Below are positions 9,083 through 17,487 of a stretch of DNA of 64,000 nt, piece after piece. Each line of letters starts with the position of its first letter. The first letter of the stretch is position 1. A program made the translations under genes and the position numbers. Source of the DNA: Clostridiaceae bacterium (lineage in GTDB: Bacteria; Bacillota; Clostridia; Lachnospirales; Lachnospiraceae); NCBI GenBank assembly GCA_902363735.1, contig CABJBA010000001.1, positions 310,001 through 374,000 of the forward strand, in the 5' to 3' direction. Under the pieces are notes generated by a model. That model did no database searches, was not told the origin of the DNA, and saw only the letters and a list, made by a program, of their open reading frames with translations.

Positions 9083-10699
9083 TTACTTTGCCCAGCCTAT
9101 TTGGGGGAGATCCAAACCGTAAATCTGCGCCTGGTATCCTGACAGATTTTTATTGTAAACCATTAATGTCTTTTCATTGAAAATCGGAACCACCGGTTGG
9201 TTTTCTACAGATAATTCCTGAAGCTTATTGTATATTTCCTGGCGTTTCGTCATATCAATTTCTGCATTGGCCTGGTTGATTAAAGAGTCAATTTCCTCAT
9301 CCTTTATGCCAAGGCTGTAAGCCACGTTCTGATCACCTTCAGAATACATGAAACGCTTAAAAATAGTGATGGCTTCCATATTGGACAATCCCTGCTGTCC
9401 TCTGGCAATTCCGTAATCTCCCTTGCCCATTCTATCTTTGATCGTAGCCCAGTCATAAGATTCAATCGTTACATCAATTCCAATTTCCGGCAGTATAGCA
9501 GCGATTAACTCTGCTTCTGCCTTCTGCTCTGCATTATTCTGCTGAACCAGATACTGCACAGAAACCCTGGTCTCTCCCAGCACCTCTTTTGCAAGGATCT
9601 TGGCCTGTTCAACGTCGTATTCTACAGGGAATTCCTTATAAAACGGTGTGCTGTAATTCAGGATATTGCTGGTCGGAGATGCATATCCCAGGTAAATCTG
9701 GTTTACAATAGCTTCTCTGTCTATCATAAGGCTTACGGCCTTCCTCATCCTGATGTCGTCAAAGGGTGGCTTTGTTCCGTTTAAGCACAGGAAATCAATC
9801 ATAGTGGAATTGGTTGTTGTAATCTCAAACTGAGAATCTTTTGCCAGTTCCACAGCCAGGGACGGTGTGATTGCTTTTAAATCAATGACTCCCATAATTT
9901 CTCCTGATTTGAGCGCAGAAAATCTGGTGTTCACATCCGGAATCGTTTTCACCCGGATTGTCTTTGCGGCCGCTTTCTCTCCCCAGTAATCTTCATTGCG
10001 CTCCAGAAGCACATACTGGTCTTTCACATTTTCCTGAATCTTAAAGGGGCCTGTTCCCTGAGCTAATCCGGTAAAATTATAGCTTTCATCAAAACACTTT
10101 GGGCTGAACATAGCACTTCCAAAGTTTGTCATGGTGTATAACAGGCTTGGGGACGCTTCTTTAAATGTCAATTGTACTGTATAATCATCAACTTTGGTCA
10201 CTTGGTCTAAATTGGGATAAAAGCTGCCAACATTTAAACTGTAAAAACCTGAAGGTTTAATTTCTGATTTCATCCGGTCAAAATTATACAGAACTGCATC
10301 GGCATTAAAGGGTTCTCCATCATGAAAGGAAACGCCCTCCTGCAGCCGGAATGTCCAGGTCCTGGCATCTTCACTCATTTCCCAGCTCTTTGCCAGCTTT
10401 CCAATTGGCTGCCCGCCTGCATCCATAGTGATCAGCGGTTCCCATACATAGAGGATTACACTGCAGTAATAAGCATCTTCCGCACCTGGAGCAATATTGC
10501 GGTATCCTGCAAGTACGATCTCCTCATCAGGATTAACCGTTGTTTTGTCCTGGATTTCTCCTTGTGAAGTCTGCTGTACAGCCTCAGTTTTTGTTTCTGC
10601 AGCAGGTTTGCCTTGCATCTGGCATGCAGACAGGGACAGAATCATTGTCATCATAAAAAGCCATGACAATATCAGGTTTGTTACTCTTTTGTTTCTCAT
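9083..10699 (-). CDS. Substrate-binding lipoprotein of the B12-riboswitch ABC transporter (SBP family 5)
   Basis: A 538-residue family-5 extracellular solute-binding protein (DppA/OppA/NikA superfamily). I start it at the ATG at 10699: an AAGGAG site lies 7 nt upstream and translation begins MRNKRV, followed by a hydrophobic signal and the lipobox LSAC. Upstream in-frame ATGs up to 10753 lack a site and would precede the signal with a useless basic stretch. The family motif WTFRLQEGVSFHDGEPFNADAV is at about residue 110. It is the first gene behind a cobalamin riboswitch, so the ligand is likely cobalt/nickel chelate or a corrinoid precursor. The peptide-type family alone does not settle this. 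Confidence 0.9.
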   Translation of the reverse strand: MRNKRVTNLILSWLFMMTMILSLSACQMQGKPAAETKTEAVQQTSQGEIQDKTTVNPDEEIVLAGYRNIAPGAEDAYYCSVILYVWEPLITMDAGGQPIGKLAKSWEMSEDARTWTFRLQEGVSFHDGEPFNADAVLYNFDRMKSEIKPSGFYSLNVGSFYPNLDQVTKVDDYTVQLTFKEASPSLLYTMTNFGSAMFSPKCFDESYNFTGLAQGTGPFKIQENVKDQYVLLERNEDYWGEKAAAKTIRVKTIPDVNTRFSALKSGEIMGVIDLKAITPSLAVELAKDSQFEITTTNSTMIDFLCLNGTKPPFDDIRMRKAVSLMIDREAIVNQIYLGYASPTSNILNYSTPFYKEFPVEYDVEQAKILAKEVLGETRVSVQYLVQQNNAEQKAEAELIAAILPEIGIDVTIESYDWATIKDRMGKGDYGIARGQQGLSNMEAITIFKRFMYSEGDQNVAYSLGIKDEEIDSLINQANAEIDMTKRQEIYNKLQELSVENQPVVPIFNEKTLMVYNKNLSGYQAQIYGLDLPQIGWAK

Positions 10700-10780
10700 A
10701 TTCATTCTCCTTCTTTTTCTTTTGCACATTCGTTCCACAACAAAAATACCCATTTTTCCATAAGAGAAAAACAGGTACGC

Positions 10781-10803
10781 AAATAAAAGATTCGAAGGAA
10801 TCT
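10781..10803 (-). terminator. Candidate expression-platform hairpin of the cobalamin riboswitch
   Basis: Minus strand AGATTC-CTTC-GAATCT followed by TTTTATTT. The short stem with a tetraloop and U-rich tail lies between the aptamer and the binding-protein gene, where the OFF-state terminator is expected. Confidence 0.5.
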
Positions 10804-10837
10804 CTCAGATGCAATGCCTTACACGGAAGCTTCATCT

Positions 10838-11002
10838 CTTCATATCAAGCAGGTTTCCTGGCTTACAGATCATCACTCCTTCTTCCCTTCTCGTACACGC
10901 TGTGTACAATGGTTTTGAAGATATTGCTCCCTGCTTACAGTGACCGGATCGTTCAGGATTTTCACCTGATTCCCTCTCAATTTCTGCACTTGATATCGAA
11001 CG
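10838..11002 (-). promoter_or_regulatory. Cobalamin riboswitch
   Basis: The conserved core is plain on the minus strand: the GGTGAAAATCCTGAACG segment, the following GGTCACTGTAAGCAGGGAGC, and the 3' B12 box GTAAGCCAGGAAACCTGCTTG. The outer helix P1 is formed by ATATCAAG (near 10990) and CTTGATAT (near 10845). It lies between a sigma-A promoter and the binding-protein gene, so the whole ABC operon should be repressed by adenosyl/methylcobalamin. Confidence 0.95.
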
Positions 11003-11023
11003 TTATTTAATTATGCATATTTA

Positions 11024-11052
11024 AGCATATCATAAAAGGGTCATAACAGCAA
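11024..11052 (-). promoter_or_regulatory. Promoter of the cobalamin-riboswitch ABC operon
   Basis: Minus strand TTGCTG (11052-11047), 17-bp spacer, TATGCT (11029-11024), just upstream of the aptamer. Confidence 0.6.
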
Positions 11053-11120
11053 TCTTTTATTACCTGGTATTGCCATGAGTACAATTTAACCCCGGATATA
11101 ATACTGGTGTACGGAAAGCA

Positions 11121-11163
11121 AAAAATACGCCTCCCGGCTCAACATCCAGGCTGCGTATTTTTT
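11121..11163. terminator. Terminator downstream of the hydrogenase gene
   Basis: AAAAATACGC at 11121-11130 pairs with GCGTATTTTT at 11153-11162 around a GC-rich inner hairpin. It works in both directions and lies between the hydrogenase stop and the ABC operon promoter. Confidence 0.85.
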
Positions 11164-11221
11164 AATAAGTAGTATCCCTTAATCATCCGACGCCGGGAAT
11201 GAAGCTGCAAAGCTTTACCAC

Positions 11222-12745
11222 TTAGTGAACTAATTTATCTAATTCCTTTACATGTTCTGTTTCATCTGCCACTTTATGAGTTGCTTTTAAAGCATATTGG
11301 TTGACAACTGCTTGTGACTTTTTAATGGGCTGCATGGTTCCTGCCCCGGCAACGCATCCTCCCGGACATGCCATGCCTTCCAGCAGATAACCAGGATACT
11401 TTCCGGCGACCGCTTTTTTTAATAAGTCCCTGCATTCTCTTAAGCCTTCTGCATTGGCAATCTTAATTTCTCTGTCCGGATACTGTTTTTTAATTACTGA
11501 CTCTACTGCAGTTGCAACACCGCCTGCAACTGCAAAGTTCCGGCCGTCTGTGGAAGCATCATTTACACCGTATATATCTTCTTCAATATTCTCTAAATCC
11601 AGATCCCTTGCAGTAAATATCCCTGACATCTCTTCAAAGGTCAGTACAAAATCCACTTCACTTCTGACAGACTTACGCATTGCCTCTAATTTCTTGGCGG
11701 CACACGGACCTATAAATACAACCTTCGCATTTTCGTGGTAACGTTTAATAAGCCGGGCAGTTAACGTCATTGGTGTCAATGCCATAGAAATACAGTTCTC
11801 ATGTTCCGGAAACATCTTTCTTGCCATCATTGACCACGCAGGACAGCAGGAGGTTGCCATAAAAGGAATATGTTCCGGCACTTCTGAAATAAAATCATTT
11901 GCCTCCTGGTTGGCACAAAGATCTGCTCCGATTGCAACTTCAAATACATCAGCAAATCCCAGCTCTTTCATAGCCGCTCTAAGCTTTCCCGGAGTAACTT
12001 TAGGACCAAATTGTCCAACAAAGGCAGGAGCTACTGCTGCATAGACTTTTTCTCCTGATTGAATGGACCGGATAACCTGAAAAATCTGTGATTTATCTGC
12101 TATTGCTCCAAACGGACAGTTAACAAGGCACTGACCGCAAGAAACACATTTGTCATAGTCAATATCAGCTTTTCCATTTTCATCACTGCCGATTGCATCT
12201 ACACCACATGCAACCATGCATGGACGCTTTTGAACAATAATTGCACTATAAGCACATACGTCTGCACATCTTCCGCATTTAATACATACATCCTGGTCAA
12301 TCTGCGCCCTGCCGTTAAAATGATCTAAGCTGACGCAGGACTTTGGACAGACTTCCACACAAGGGTGTGCCAGACAGCCCTGACATCCATCAGTAACAAA
12401 TACTTTCTTTTCATGACATGCATTGCAGGCAAATTTAATAACATTAATAAGAGGAGGCGTATAATAGTTCTCCGGCTTATCTGCTTCTTCTATTCCTTCC
12501 GATATGGGAGCATGGGTACCTGCACTCCGATAAGGAAGTCCCAGTGCAAGACGGATACGCTCTCCAACAATTGCTCTTTCCCAGAATACATTATTTCTAA
12601 AACTCCCTACTTCTCCTGGTATTATCTTATATGGAAGTTCTTCAATTCTTTTATCAATAGAACCATCCAACTCATATGCCAGACATGCAACCTCTGTAAA
12701 AATCTTATGACGTATTTCCTGTATTCTTGTTTCGACTCCGCGCAT
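11222..12745 (-). CDS. [FeFe] hydrogenase, group-B-like, with ferredoxin-type clusters
   Basis: A 507-residue iron-only hydrogenase that would make or oxidise H2 in the cytoplasm. After an N-terminal helical region there are cysteine-rich segments: CNACHEKK...CQGC...CVEVC (107-137), CIKCGRCADVC (154-164) and CVSCGQCLVNC (200-210). The H-cluster motifs are TSCCPAW (298-304), GPCAAKKLE (346-354) and EGMACPGGC (456-464); the bridging and cubane cysteines are all present. P1 TSCCPAW and P2 GPCAAKK, rather than TSCCPGW and MPCTAKK, indicate the group B/ancestral lineage, not the bifurcating group A HydA. There are no maturases or partner subunits nearby. It is transcribed alone from a strong promoter and ends at a strong terminator. 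Confidence 0.93.
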   Translation of the reverse strand: MRGVETRIQEIRHKIFTEVACLAYELDGSIDKRIEELPYKIIPGEVGSFRNNVFWERAIVGERIRLALGLPYRSAGTHAPISEGIEEADKPENYYTPPLINVIKFACNACHEKKVFVTDGCQGCLAHPCVEVCPKSCVSLDHFNGRAQIDQDVCIKCGRCADVCAYSAIIVQKRPCMVACGVDAIGSDENGKADIDYDKCVSCGQCLVNCPFGAIADKSQIFQVIRSIQSGEKVYAAVAPAFVGQFGPKVTPGKLRAAMKELGFADVFEVAIGADLCANQEANDFISEVPEHIPFMATSCCPAWSMMARKMFPEHENCISMALTPMTLTARLIKRYHENAKVVFIGPCAAKKLEAMRKSVRSEVDFVLTFEEMSGIFTARDLDLENIEEDIYGVNDASTDGRNFAVAGGVATAVESVIKKQYPDREIKIANAEGLRECRDLLKKAVAGKYPGYLLEGMACPGGCVAGAGTMQPIKKSQAVVNQYALKATHKVADETEHVKELDKLVH

Positions 12746-12880
12746 TCTTTAATTCCTCCACATTTGTAGAATCAATAAATTGACTCCTGACAGTTCTTTT
12801 CATATCAGAATCGGATTATTCGTATACTCTTTCATGAGTACGTTCCTAAACTTGACTTTATTATTTGTTTATTAAATCAA

Positions 12881-12909
12881 ATTATAACATCGGAACATTT
12901 AATCGTCAA
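12881..12909 (-). promoter_or_regulatory. Strong sigma-A promoter of the hydrogenase gene
   Basis: Minus strand TTGACG (12909-12904), 17-bp spacer, TATAAT (12886-12881). It leaves a roughly 130-nt leader with no riboswitch that I recognise. Confidence 0.8.
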
Positions 12910-12982
12910 TTATTTACCTGCCCTTCCTCTGTATTCCTTTCTAAACATAAGCTCATATGTCTTACATTTCCCTGTTTAAATC

Positions 12983-13024
12983 AAAAAATACCGTGAAGGT
13001 AATTCTAATCCTCCACAGTATTTT
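12983..13024 (-). terminator. Terminator of the aconitase-family operon
   Basis: Minus strand AAAATACTGTGGAGG pairs imperfectly with CCTTCACGGTATTTTTT. It starts about 20 bp past the stop of the last hydro-lyase gene. Confidence 0.85.
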
Positions 13025-13045
13025 CTAATATAAACCAATCCTGCC

Positions 13046-14308
13046 TTATAACGTAATCTTTCCCGCCACCGCACATTTTGCAGCACTTACAGGTGAAGCA
13101 AGATATATCTCAACCTTAGATGTTCCCATCCTGCCAAGGAAATTCCTGTTATTGGTGGCAACCACCCGCTCCCCGTCACTTAAGATACCTCCGGTTCTGC
13201 CGCAGCATAACCCGCAGCCCGGATGGGTAATAATGGCTCCCGCCTCAGATAATACTGACAAGGTTCCATTCTCCAGAGCCTGCTGATATATCTTCCTGCT
13301 GGCCGGTGTGACAATCAGTTTCACGTATTCCGCCACCTTATTTCCGTTTAAAATATCTGCTGCCACCATCAAATCCTCTAATCTTCCATTGGTACAGGAA
13401 CCAATAAATACCTGGTCAATGGAAATATCCTTTAATTCTGAAACAGGCTTAATAAGATCGACTGATGACGGACATGCCATAACCGGAACAAAATCCGCCG
13501 CATTATATGTGATTACACGCTTATACTTTGCATCCTCATCCCCATAAATAGATTTCTGGAATTCATCCAGCCTGATCTGGCAATATTCCTCTGTTTTTTC
13601 ATCAGGGGTAAATACTGCACATTTTGCACCTGCCTCCACCGCCATATTTGCCATAGCCATACGGCTGGCTACAGACATACCGGAAATGGTATCACCCGTA
13701 AACTCTAATGCACAGTAGGAAGCACCGTCGGCACCAATATCGCCAATCAATGTAAGAATAATATCCTTGGACATTACGCCTTCCGGCAATGTTCCGTTAA
13801 TTTCAACTTTTATAGTTTCAGGAACCTTTACCCACATATTTCCGGTTCCTAAAATACTGGCCATCTCCGTATATCCGATTCCGGAAGAAAATGCCCCGAT
13901 ACAGCCATAAGTTGTGGTATGGCTGTCTGTACCAAATACTACATCACCGGGCTTCACATAAAAAGCCTCTGTCATCAATTGATGGCATATTCCATCGCTT
14001 CTATGGACATTTTTCATGCCATACTTTGCTGCAAAATGATCTCCGATCTTAAAATGGCGTATGTCATCTAACTGGCTTGCAGGAACCAGATGATCGTAAA
14101 TCAACACCACTTTATCTGGATCCCATAATTTTTCAAATCCCATTTCTTCAAATTTACTGGCTACAAATGGGATAAAGATATCATGAATCATGACACGGTC
14201 TACATCAACAGTAACAATATCGCCGGCTTTCACTGATTCTTTCTTAACATTATGTTTTATTATCTTTTCAATTGCTGTTAATCCCATAGTTTCCTTACTC
14301 CAGTCCAT
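13046..14308 (-). CDS. LeuC-type hydro-lyase large subunit, copy 1 (aconitase family)
   Basis: A 420-residue large subunit of the isopropylmalate/homoaconitate dehydratase family, carrying the [4Fe-4S] cluster that dehydrates and rehydrates a hydroxy-diacid. Cluster ligands are in GSCTNGRLEDL (about 305) and HPGCGLCCGRTGG (about 365), and the FGTDSHTTTYG motif is present. It overlaps the adjacent small-subunit gene by 14 bp, so the pair makes one enzyme. Database names would say LeuC. However, the cluster loop differs from leucine-pathway LeuC (GCSMCL), and a second divergent pair lies upstream with no leuA or leuB. I infer another 2-alkylmalate-like substrate. Confidence 0.88.
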   Translation of the reverse strand: MDWSKETMGLTAIEKIIKHNVKKESVKAGDIVTVDVDRVMIHDIFIPFVASKFEEMGFEKLWDPDKVVLIYDHLVPASQLDDIRHFKIGDHFAAKYGMKNVHRSDGICHQLMTEAFYVKPGDVVFGTDSHTTTYGCIGAFSSGIGYTEMASILGTGNMWVKVPETIKVEINGTLPEGVMSKDIILTLIGDIGADGASYCALEFTGDTISGMSVASRMAMANMAVEAGAKCAVFTPDEKTEEYCQIRLDEFQKSIYGDEDAKYKRVITYNAADFVPVMACPSSVDLIKPVSELKDISIDQVFIGSCTNGRLEDLMVAADILNGNKVAEYVKLIVTPASRKIYQQALENGTLSVLSEAGAIITHPGCGLCCGRTGGILSDGERVVATNNRNFLGRMGTSKVEIYLASPVSAAKCAVAGKITL

Positions 14309-14786
14309 TTTTCTTTCTCATAGCTTTTACAAGGCCGCCTGCCTCTATAATTTCTAATAAATTATCAGGTAAAGCTGTAATGGGGTACGAATTTCCTTTG
14401 TATTCAATCTTTTCATTCTTATATACAGTGAGCTGGTCTCCCTCCAGAACATCATCATAAAGGGTGGACTGTTCAATCAGCAAAAGTCCATTATTAATGG
14501 AATTCCGGTAAAATATTCTTGCAAAAGACTTTGCAATGACACAAGAAATCCCCAGGGCTTTGATGATTTCAGGAGCCTGTTCCCTGGATGAGCCGCAGCC
14601 AAAATTTTTACCTGCCACAATCACATCTCCCGGCTGTACCTCTGCTGCCAGGTCTGTCCGCAGCGGTGAAAACGCATACTGCTTCATTTCCTCAATGGTT
14701 TTTAATGCCAGATATTCCGTAGGAATAATAATATCCGTATCAATATCATTTCCTAAGGTCCAGATTTTTCCTTTTATTGCACTCAT
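14295..14786 (-). CDS. LeuD-type hydro-lyase small subunit, copy 1
   Basis: A 163-residue swivelling-domain subunit that completes the active site with the large subunit encoded directly downstream (14-bp overlap). It has GNDIDTDIIIPTEYL, the GKNFGCGSSREQAP motif (family signature GxNFGxGSSREHA), and AKSFARIFYRNSINNGL. The substrate-recognition stretch after TEYL reads ALKTIEE. In characterised homologues the residue after YLx is Arg for homoaconitase and a hydrophobic residue for isopropylmalate isomerase; here it is Leu, favouring a neutral alkyl side chain. The specific substrate is unknown. Confidence 0.88.
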   Translation of the reverse strand: MSAIKGKIWTLGNDIDTDIIIPTEYLALKTIEEMKQYAFSPLRTDLAAEVQPGDVIVAGKNFGCGSSREQAPEIIKALGISCVIAKSFARIFYRNSINNGLLLIEQSTLYDDVLEGDQLTVYKNEKIEYKGNSYPITALPDNLLEIIEAGGLVKAMRKKNGLE

Positions 14787-14800
14787 ACTTTCCCTCTCAT

Positions 14801-16045
14801 TTACATGTTTTCTGTAATGCAGCCCGCAATGGCAGAGGCAGTTACCGTAGCAGCAGACCCTAAATAGACTTTGGAACTGGGGTGTCCGGCTCTGCCTTTA
14901 AAGTTCCTGGTTCCGGTACTGATCAATACTTCATTTTCTCCGATCACACCCTGACAGCTTCCCCAGCATACGCTGCAGTTGCTGTTCATCACAATGGCCC
15001 CTGCTTCCATAAAGGTCTGGATCAGTCCCTCCTCCAGGGCTTGCTGATACACTTCATTGCTGGCGGGAACTACTAAAAACCTGACATGGTCTGCCACATG
15101 TTTACCCTTGATGATCTGGGCACCCACCCGTAAATCATCAATACGTCCGTTATTGCAGGAGCCCAGGAAGGCTTCATCAATTTTCACGCCCTTGGCTTCG
15201 CCAACAGCTACAACATCGTCCACAAAATCAGGTCTTGCAACAACAGGCTTTATCTTTGATAAATCAAAAGTATATTCTTTCACATAATCAGCATCTTCAT
15301 CACTGAAAAACAGTTTCTTTGCTTCTCTTCCGCGTTCTTTTAAATAGGCAAGGGCAACCTCGTCCGGTTCAAATATACCAGTCTTGGCACCTGCTTCCAC
15401 AGCAAGATTACAAAGCACCATACGCTCATTAATATTTAAAGACCTTGCACCTTCTCCTGTAAATTCCATAACCTGATAATTACAGCCATTGGCCCCTATT
15501 TCACCGATAATGGCAAGCATCAAATCTCTGGCATAAACACCCTGGGGCAGGGAACCTATCAGATTGAATTTAATGGTTTCCGGAACCAGCACCCATGAGG
15601 TTCCTGTTACCATTCCATATAAGAAGTCTGTACATCCCACACCGGTTCCAAAAGCACCTAATGCGCCATAGGTACAGGTATGGCTGTCTGCTCCAAAAAT
15701 CAACTCACCTGGATTTACATAATTTTCCATCATGATCTGATGACAGACACCCTTTCCTTCCCAGAAATCAATTTGGTGCTGCTTTGCAAAATCTCTCATC
15801 TTCTTTTGGGAAGCGGCTGTTTTCGGGTTATCAGCCGGCACATTGTGGTCCACAATAAAAACCAGTTTTTTCACATCTGCAATCCTGGGATTTTTCAATT
15901 TATTATGATACATATCTATGGTCAGATGGGTGGTTCCATCATTACTCATCATCCGGTCAAGCTTTACTGTATGGATATCTCCGGGCTTTACAAATGAAAC
16001 TCCTGCTGCTTCTGCAATGATCTTTTCTGCAACTGTCATACCCAT
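14801..16045 (-). CDS. LeuC-type hydro-lyase large subunit, copy 2 (aconitase family)
   Basis: A second 414-residue large subunit. It has FGADSHTCTYGALGAFGTGVG and Fe-S motifs GSCNNGRIDDL and NSNCSVCWGSCQG. These differ from copy 1 (CTN versus CNN; GCGLCC versus NCSVCWGSC), so this is an old paralogue, not a recent duplication. It pairs with the small subunit directly upstream (gap 2 bp) and is followed after 14 bp by copy 1. All three cluster cysteines can be placed. The two enzymes may act on successive or alternative hydroxyacids of one pathway. Confidence 0.88.
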   Translation of the reverse strand: MGMTVAEKIIAEAAGVSFVKPGDIHTVKLDRMMSNDGTTHLTIDMYHNKLKNPRIADVKKLVFIVDHNVPADNPKTAASQKKMRDFAKQHQIDFWEGKGVCHQIMMENYVNPGELIFGADSHTCTYGALGAFGTGVGCTDFLYGMVTGTSWVLVPETIKFNLIGSLPQGVYARDLMLAIIGEIGANGCNYQVMEFTGEGARSLNINERMVLCNLAVEAGAKTGIFEPDEVALAYLKERGREAKKLFFSDEDADYVKEYTFDLSKIKPVVARPDFVDDVVAVGEAKGVKIDEAFLGSCNNGRIDDLRVGAQIIKGKHVADHVRFLVVPASNEVYQQALEEGLIQTFMEAGAIVMNSNCSVCWGSCQGVIGENEVLISTGTRNFKGRAGHPSSKVYLGSAATVTASAIAGCITENM

Positions 16046-16047
16046 AA

Positions 16048-16539
16048 TTAGTTCTCCGCCCTTTCCTCTTCGTTCAGAAATGAAATCAAACCGCCTTTAT
16101 TTAAAATATTCTGCATATATTCAGGCAATTTTGTGCAGGAGAATTCCTGCTCTCCCACTGCTGCCACACCCTCACTTAATTTCAGTTCCATGAGATCACC
16201 GGCAGAAACGTGGTCCGGCAGTTCCTTGCAGACAATGGCCGGAAGACCGATGTTAATGGCATTTCGGTAAAAAATACGGGCAAATGATTTTGCAATCACT
16301 GCATTTACTCCTAAAGCTTTTAACACGGCAGGAGCCTGTTCCCTGGAGGAACCGCAGCCAAAGTTTTCACCTCCTACAACGTAATCACCTGGGCAGACCT
16401 TTTCTGCAAAGGTTGCATCCAGTGACTCAAAAGCATGGCTTTTCATTTCATCAATGCTGGGAAGCAACAGATACTGTGAACCAATAATCTGGTCTGTATC
16501 TAGATCATTCTGAAATTTATAAATTTTACCTTGACTCAT
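16048..16539 (-). CDS. LeuD-type hydro-lyase small subunit, copy 2
   Basis: A 163-residue small subunit with NDLDTDQIIGSQYLLLPS, GGENFGCGSSREQAP and AKSFARIFYRNAINIGL. The recognition stretch after SQYL is LLPSIDE, again hydrophobic. It is the first gene of the four-gene operon, with a GAGGAGAGG ribosome binding site before its ATG at 16539. It is equal in length to the copy-1 small subunit but clearly diverged. Leader sequence up to 16680 is A/T-rich and holds no riboswitch or T-box that I can recognise, which argues against ordinary leucine control. Confidence 0.88.
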   Translation of the reverse strand: MSQGKIYKFQNDLDTDQIIGSQYLLLPSIDEMKSHAFESLDATFAEKVCPGDYVVGGENFGCGSSREQAPAVLKALGVNAVIAKSFARIFYRNAINIGLPAIVCKELPDHVSAGDLMELKLSEGVAAVGEQEFSCTKLPEYMQNILNKGGLISFLNEEERAEN

Positions 16540-16679
16540 TTTTACCTCTCCTCAATTCATGGTTATATGTGACATTTTAACACATTGGCTAATATAACAA
16601 TAATACAAATAAAGAATCTTTCGTATAACTTTAAATTATATTATATAAAGGAATATCTTTACTATACCAGGTGCACAGC

Positions 16680-16729
16680 AAAACAAAACCCTCCCAATGG
16701 CATTACTGCCATCGGAAGAGCTTTGTTTT
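16680..16729. terminator. Terminator after the 144-aa hypothetical gene
   Basis: AAAACAAA at 16680-16687 and TTTGTTTT at 16722-16729 enclose an inner stem CCAATGGCA / TGCCATCGG. It is likely bidirectional and separates the unknown gene from the hydro-lyase operon. Confidence 0.75.
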
Positions 16730-16795
16730 ACTCCGCCAACCGATAGGTATCGGAAGGAGGTATACTGCTATCCTCTTTTCACTGCCATATATGGA

Positions 16796-17230
16796 TTAAA
16801 TATCCCAGGTAACTTTCACAATGTTTCCAGCTGTGCTATGATAATTCACAGTGTGCTCTTGGAGTGCAGAGGAAAAAATACGCAAGGAATATCGATCTCC
16901 CGATTCATCTTGGAAAACCATCTTGTTATCCCATTTGCCTTTCGGGCAAGCACCTTCCACATGAATGGTTAAATCATATAAAATACCATCTTTTTTAGTG
17001 AGCCAGATTCTTTTTATTCCTGGAATGATTCCCTCACTCAAAGACTTGTTATCAACAATGATTGTTTCTCCGTTAGGAATCAGCAGACCATTTTCCAGAC
17101 TGCCCTGGTATGCCCCTTTGTTGAACACTTCAAAACTTTTATTTGCCGCATTGGCTTCGTTCGCCACAGGCGGTTCTAAAATTTCTCCTGATTTGTGCGC
17201 AATAATGTTTTTCCTTAATTCCTCATTCAT
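16796..17230 (-). CDS. Hypothetical protein, beta-rich (144 aa)
   Basis: I do not recognise this protein. It has 144 residues, no signal peptide, no membrane helix and a single cysteine. After a charged N-terminal stretch (MNEELRKNIIAHKSGE) it alternates short hydrophobic strands (GLLIPNGETIIVDN, KRIWLTKKDGILYDLTIHV), suggesting a beta-sandwich. An AAAGGAGGA site 6 nt before the ATG and a terminator beyond its stop support a real, single-gene transcript. Neighbours give no functional clue. Confidence 0.6.
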   Translation of the reverse strand: MNEELRKNIIAHKSGEILEPPVANEANAANKSFEVFNKGAYQGSLENGLLIPNGETIIVDNKSLSEGIIPGIKRIWLTKKDGILYDLTIHVEGACPKGKWDNKMVFQDESGDRYSLRIFSSALQEHTVNYHSTAGNIVKVTWDI

Positions 17231-17266
17231 GATGATCCTCCTTTGATCTTTTCAGTGTAAGTGTTT

Positions 17267-17359
17267 TTACTTCTGTGCATCCAGCAGGATATTGATGGGA
17301 TTTACGCGAGCTCTTTCATAGCCAGCGTAAACCCTGTGGAGATTTTCTTCCACTGTCAT
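17267..17359 (-). CDS. Possible 30-aa ORF, perhaps an insertion-sequence fragment
   Basis: The minus strand encodes MTVEENLHRVYAGYERARVN and ten more residues before TAA. A G-run (GGGGGGC), not a good ribosome binding site, precedes the ATG. The N-terminus loosely resembles the start of short transposase helper proteins, and the upstream DNA carries repeated and inverted motifs, so it may be a scar of an IS21-like element. The evidence is weak; it could be non-coding. Confidence 0.25.
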   Translation of the reverse strand: MTVEENLHRVYAGYERARVNPINILLDAQK

Positions 17360-17375
17360 ACAATGCCCCCCGTAA

Positions 17376-17455
17376 GATCATTGTAACATCACCGCAGAAA
17401 GTTACAATGTCAACGACATAATTGGTAAGAAAAACGACGTAATTCGCAATGAAAA
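17376..17455. repeat. Inverted/direct repeat patch, possible transposon-end scar
   Basis: TTGTAAC (about 17380) and GTTACAA (about 17400) form a perfect 7-bp dyad with a 13-nt loop. They are followed by a loose direct repeat ACGACATAATT / ACGACGTAATT (about 17414 and 17436). Multiple short end repeats are typical of IS21-family termini, but no transposase is left. Confidence 0.3.
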
Positions 17456-17487
17456 AAGATCAAAATCGGGCACTTGTATAGAAGCTT

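Noticed and set aside
13046..16539. Leucine biosynthesis operon
   Set aside because: Only the dehydratase subunits are present, in two divergent copies, with no leuA/leuB and no T-box or attenuator. The name LeuCD is kept only as a family label.
17267..17455. A complete IS21-family element
   Set aside because: Only one possible 30-residue peptide and a few short repeats are left. No integrase or full IstB frame exists, so I list it only as a possible scar.
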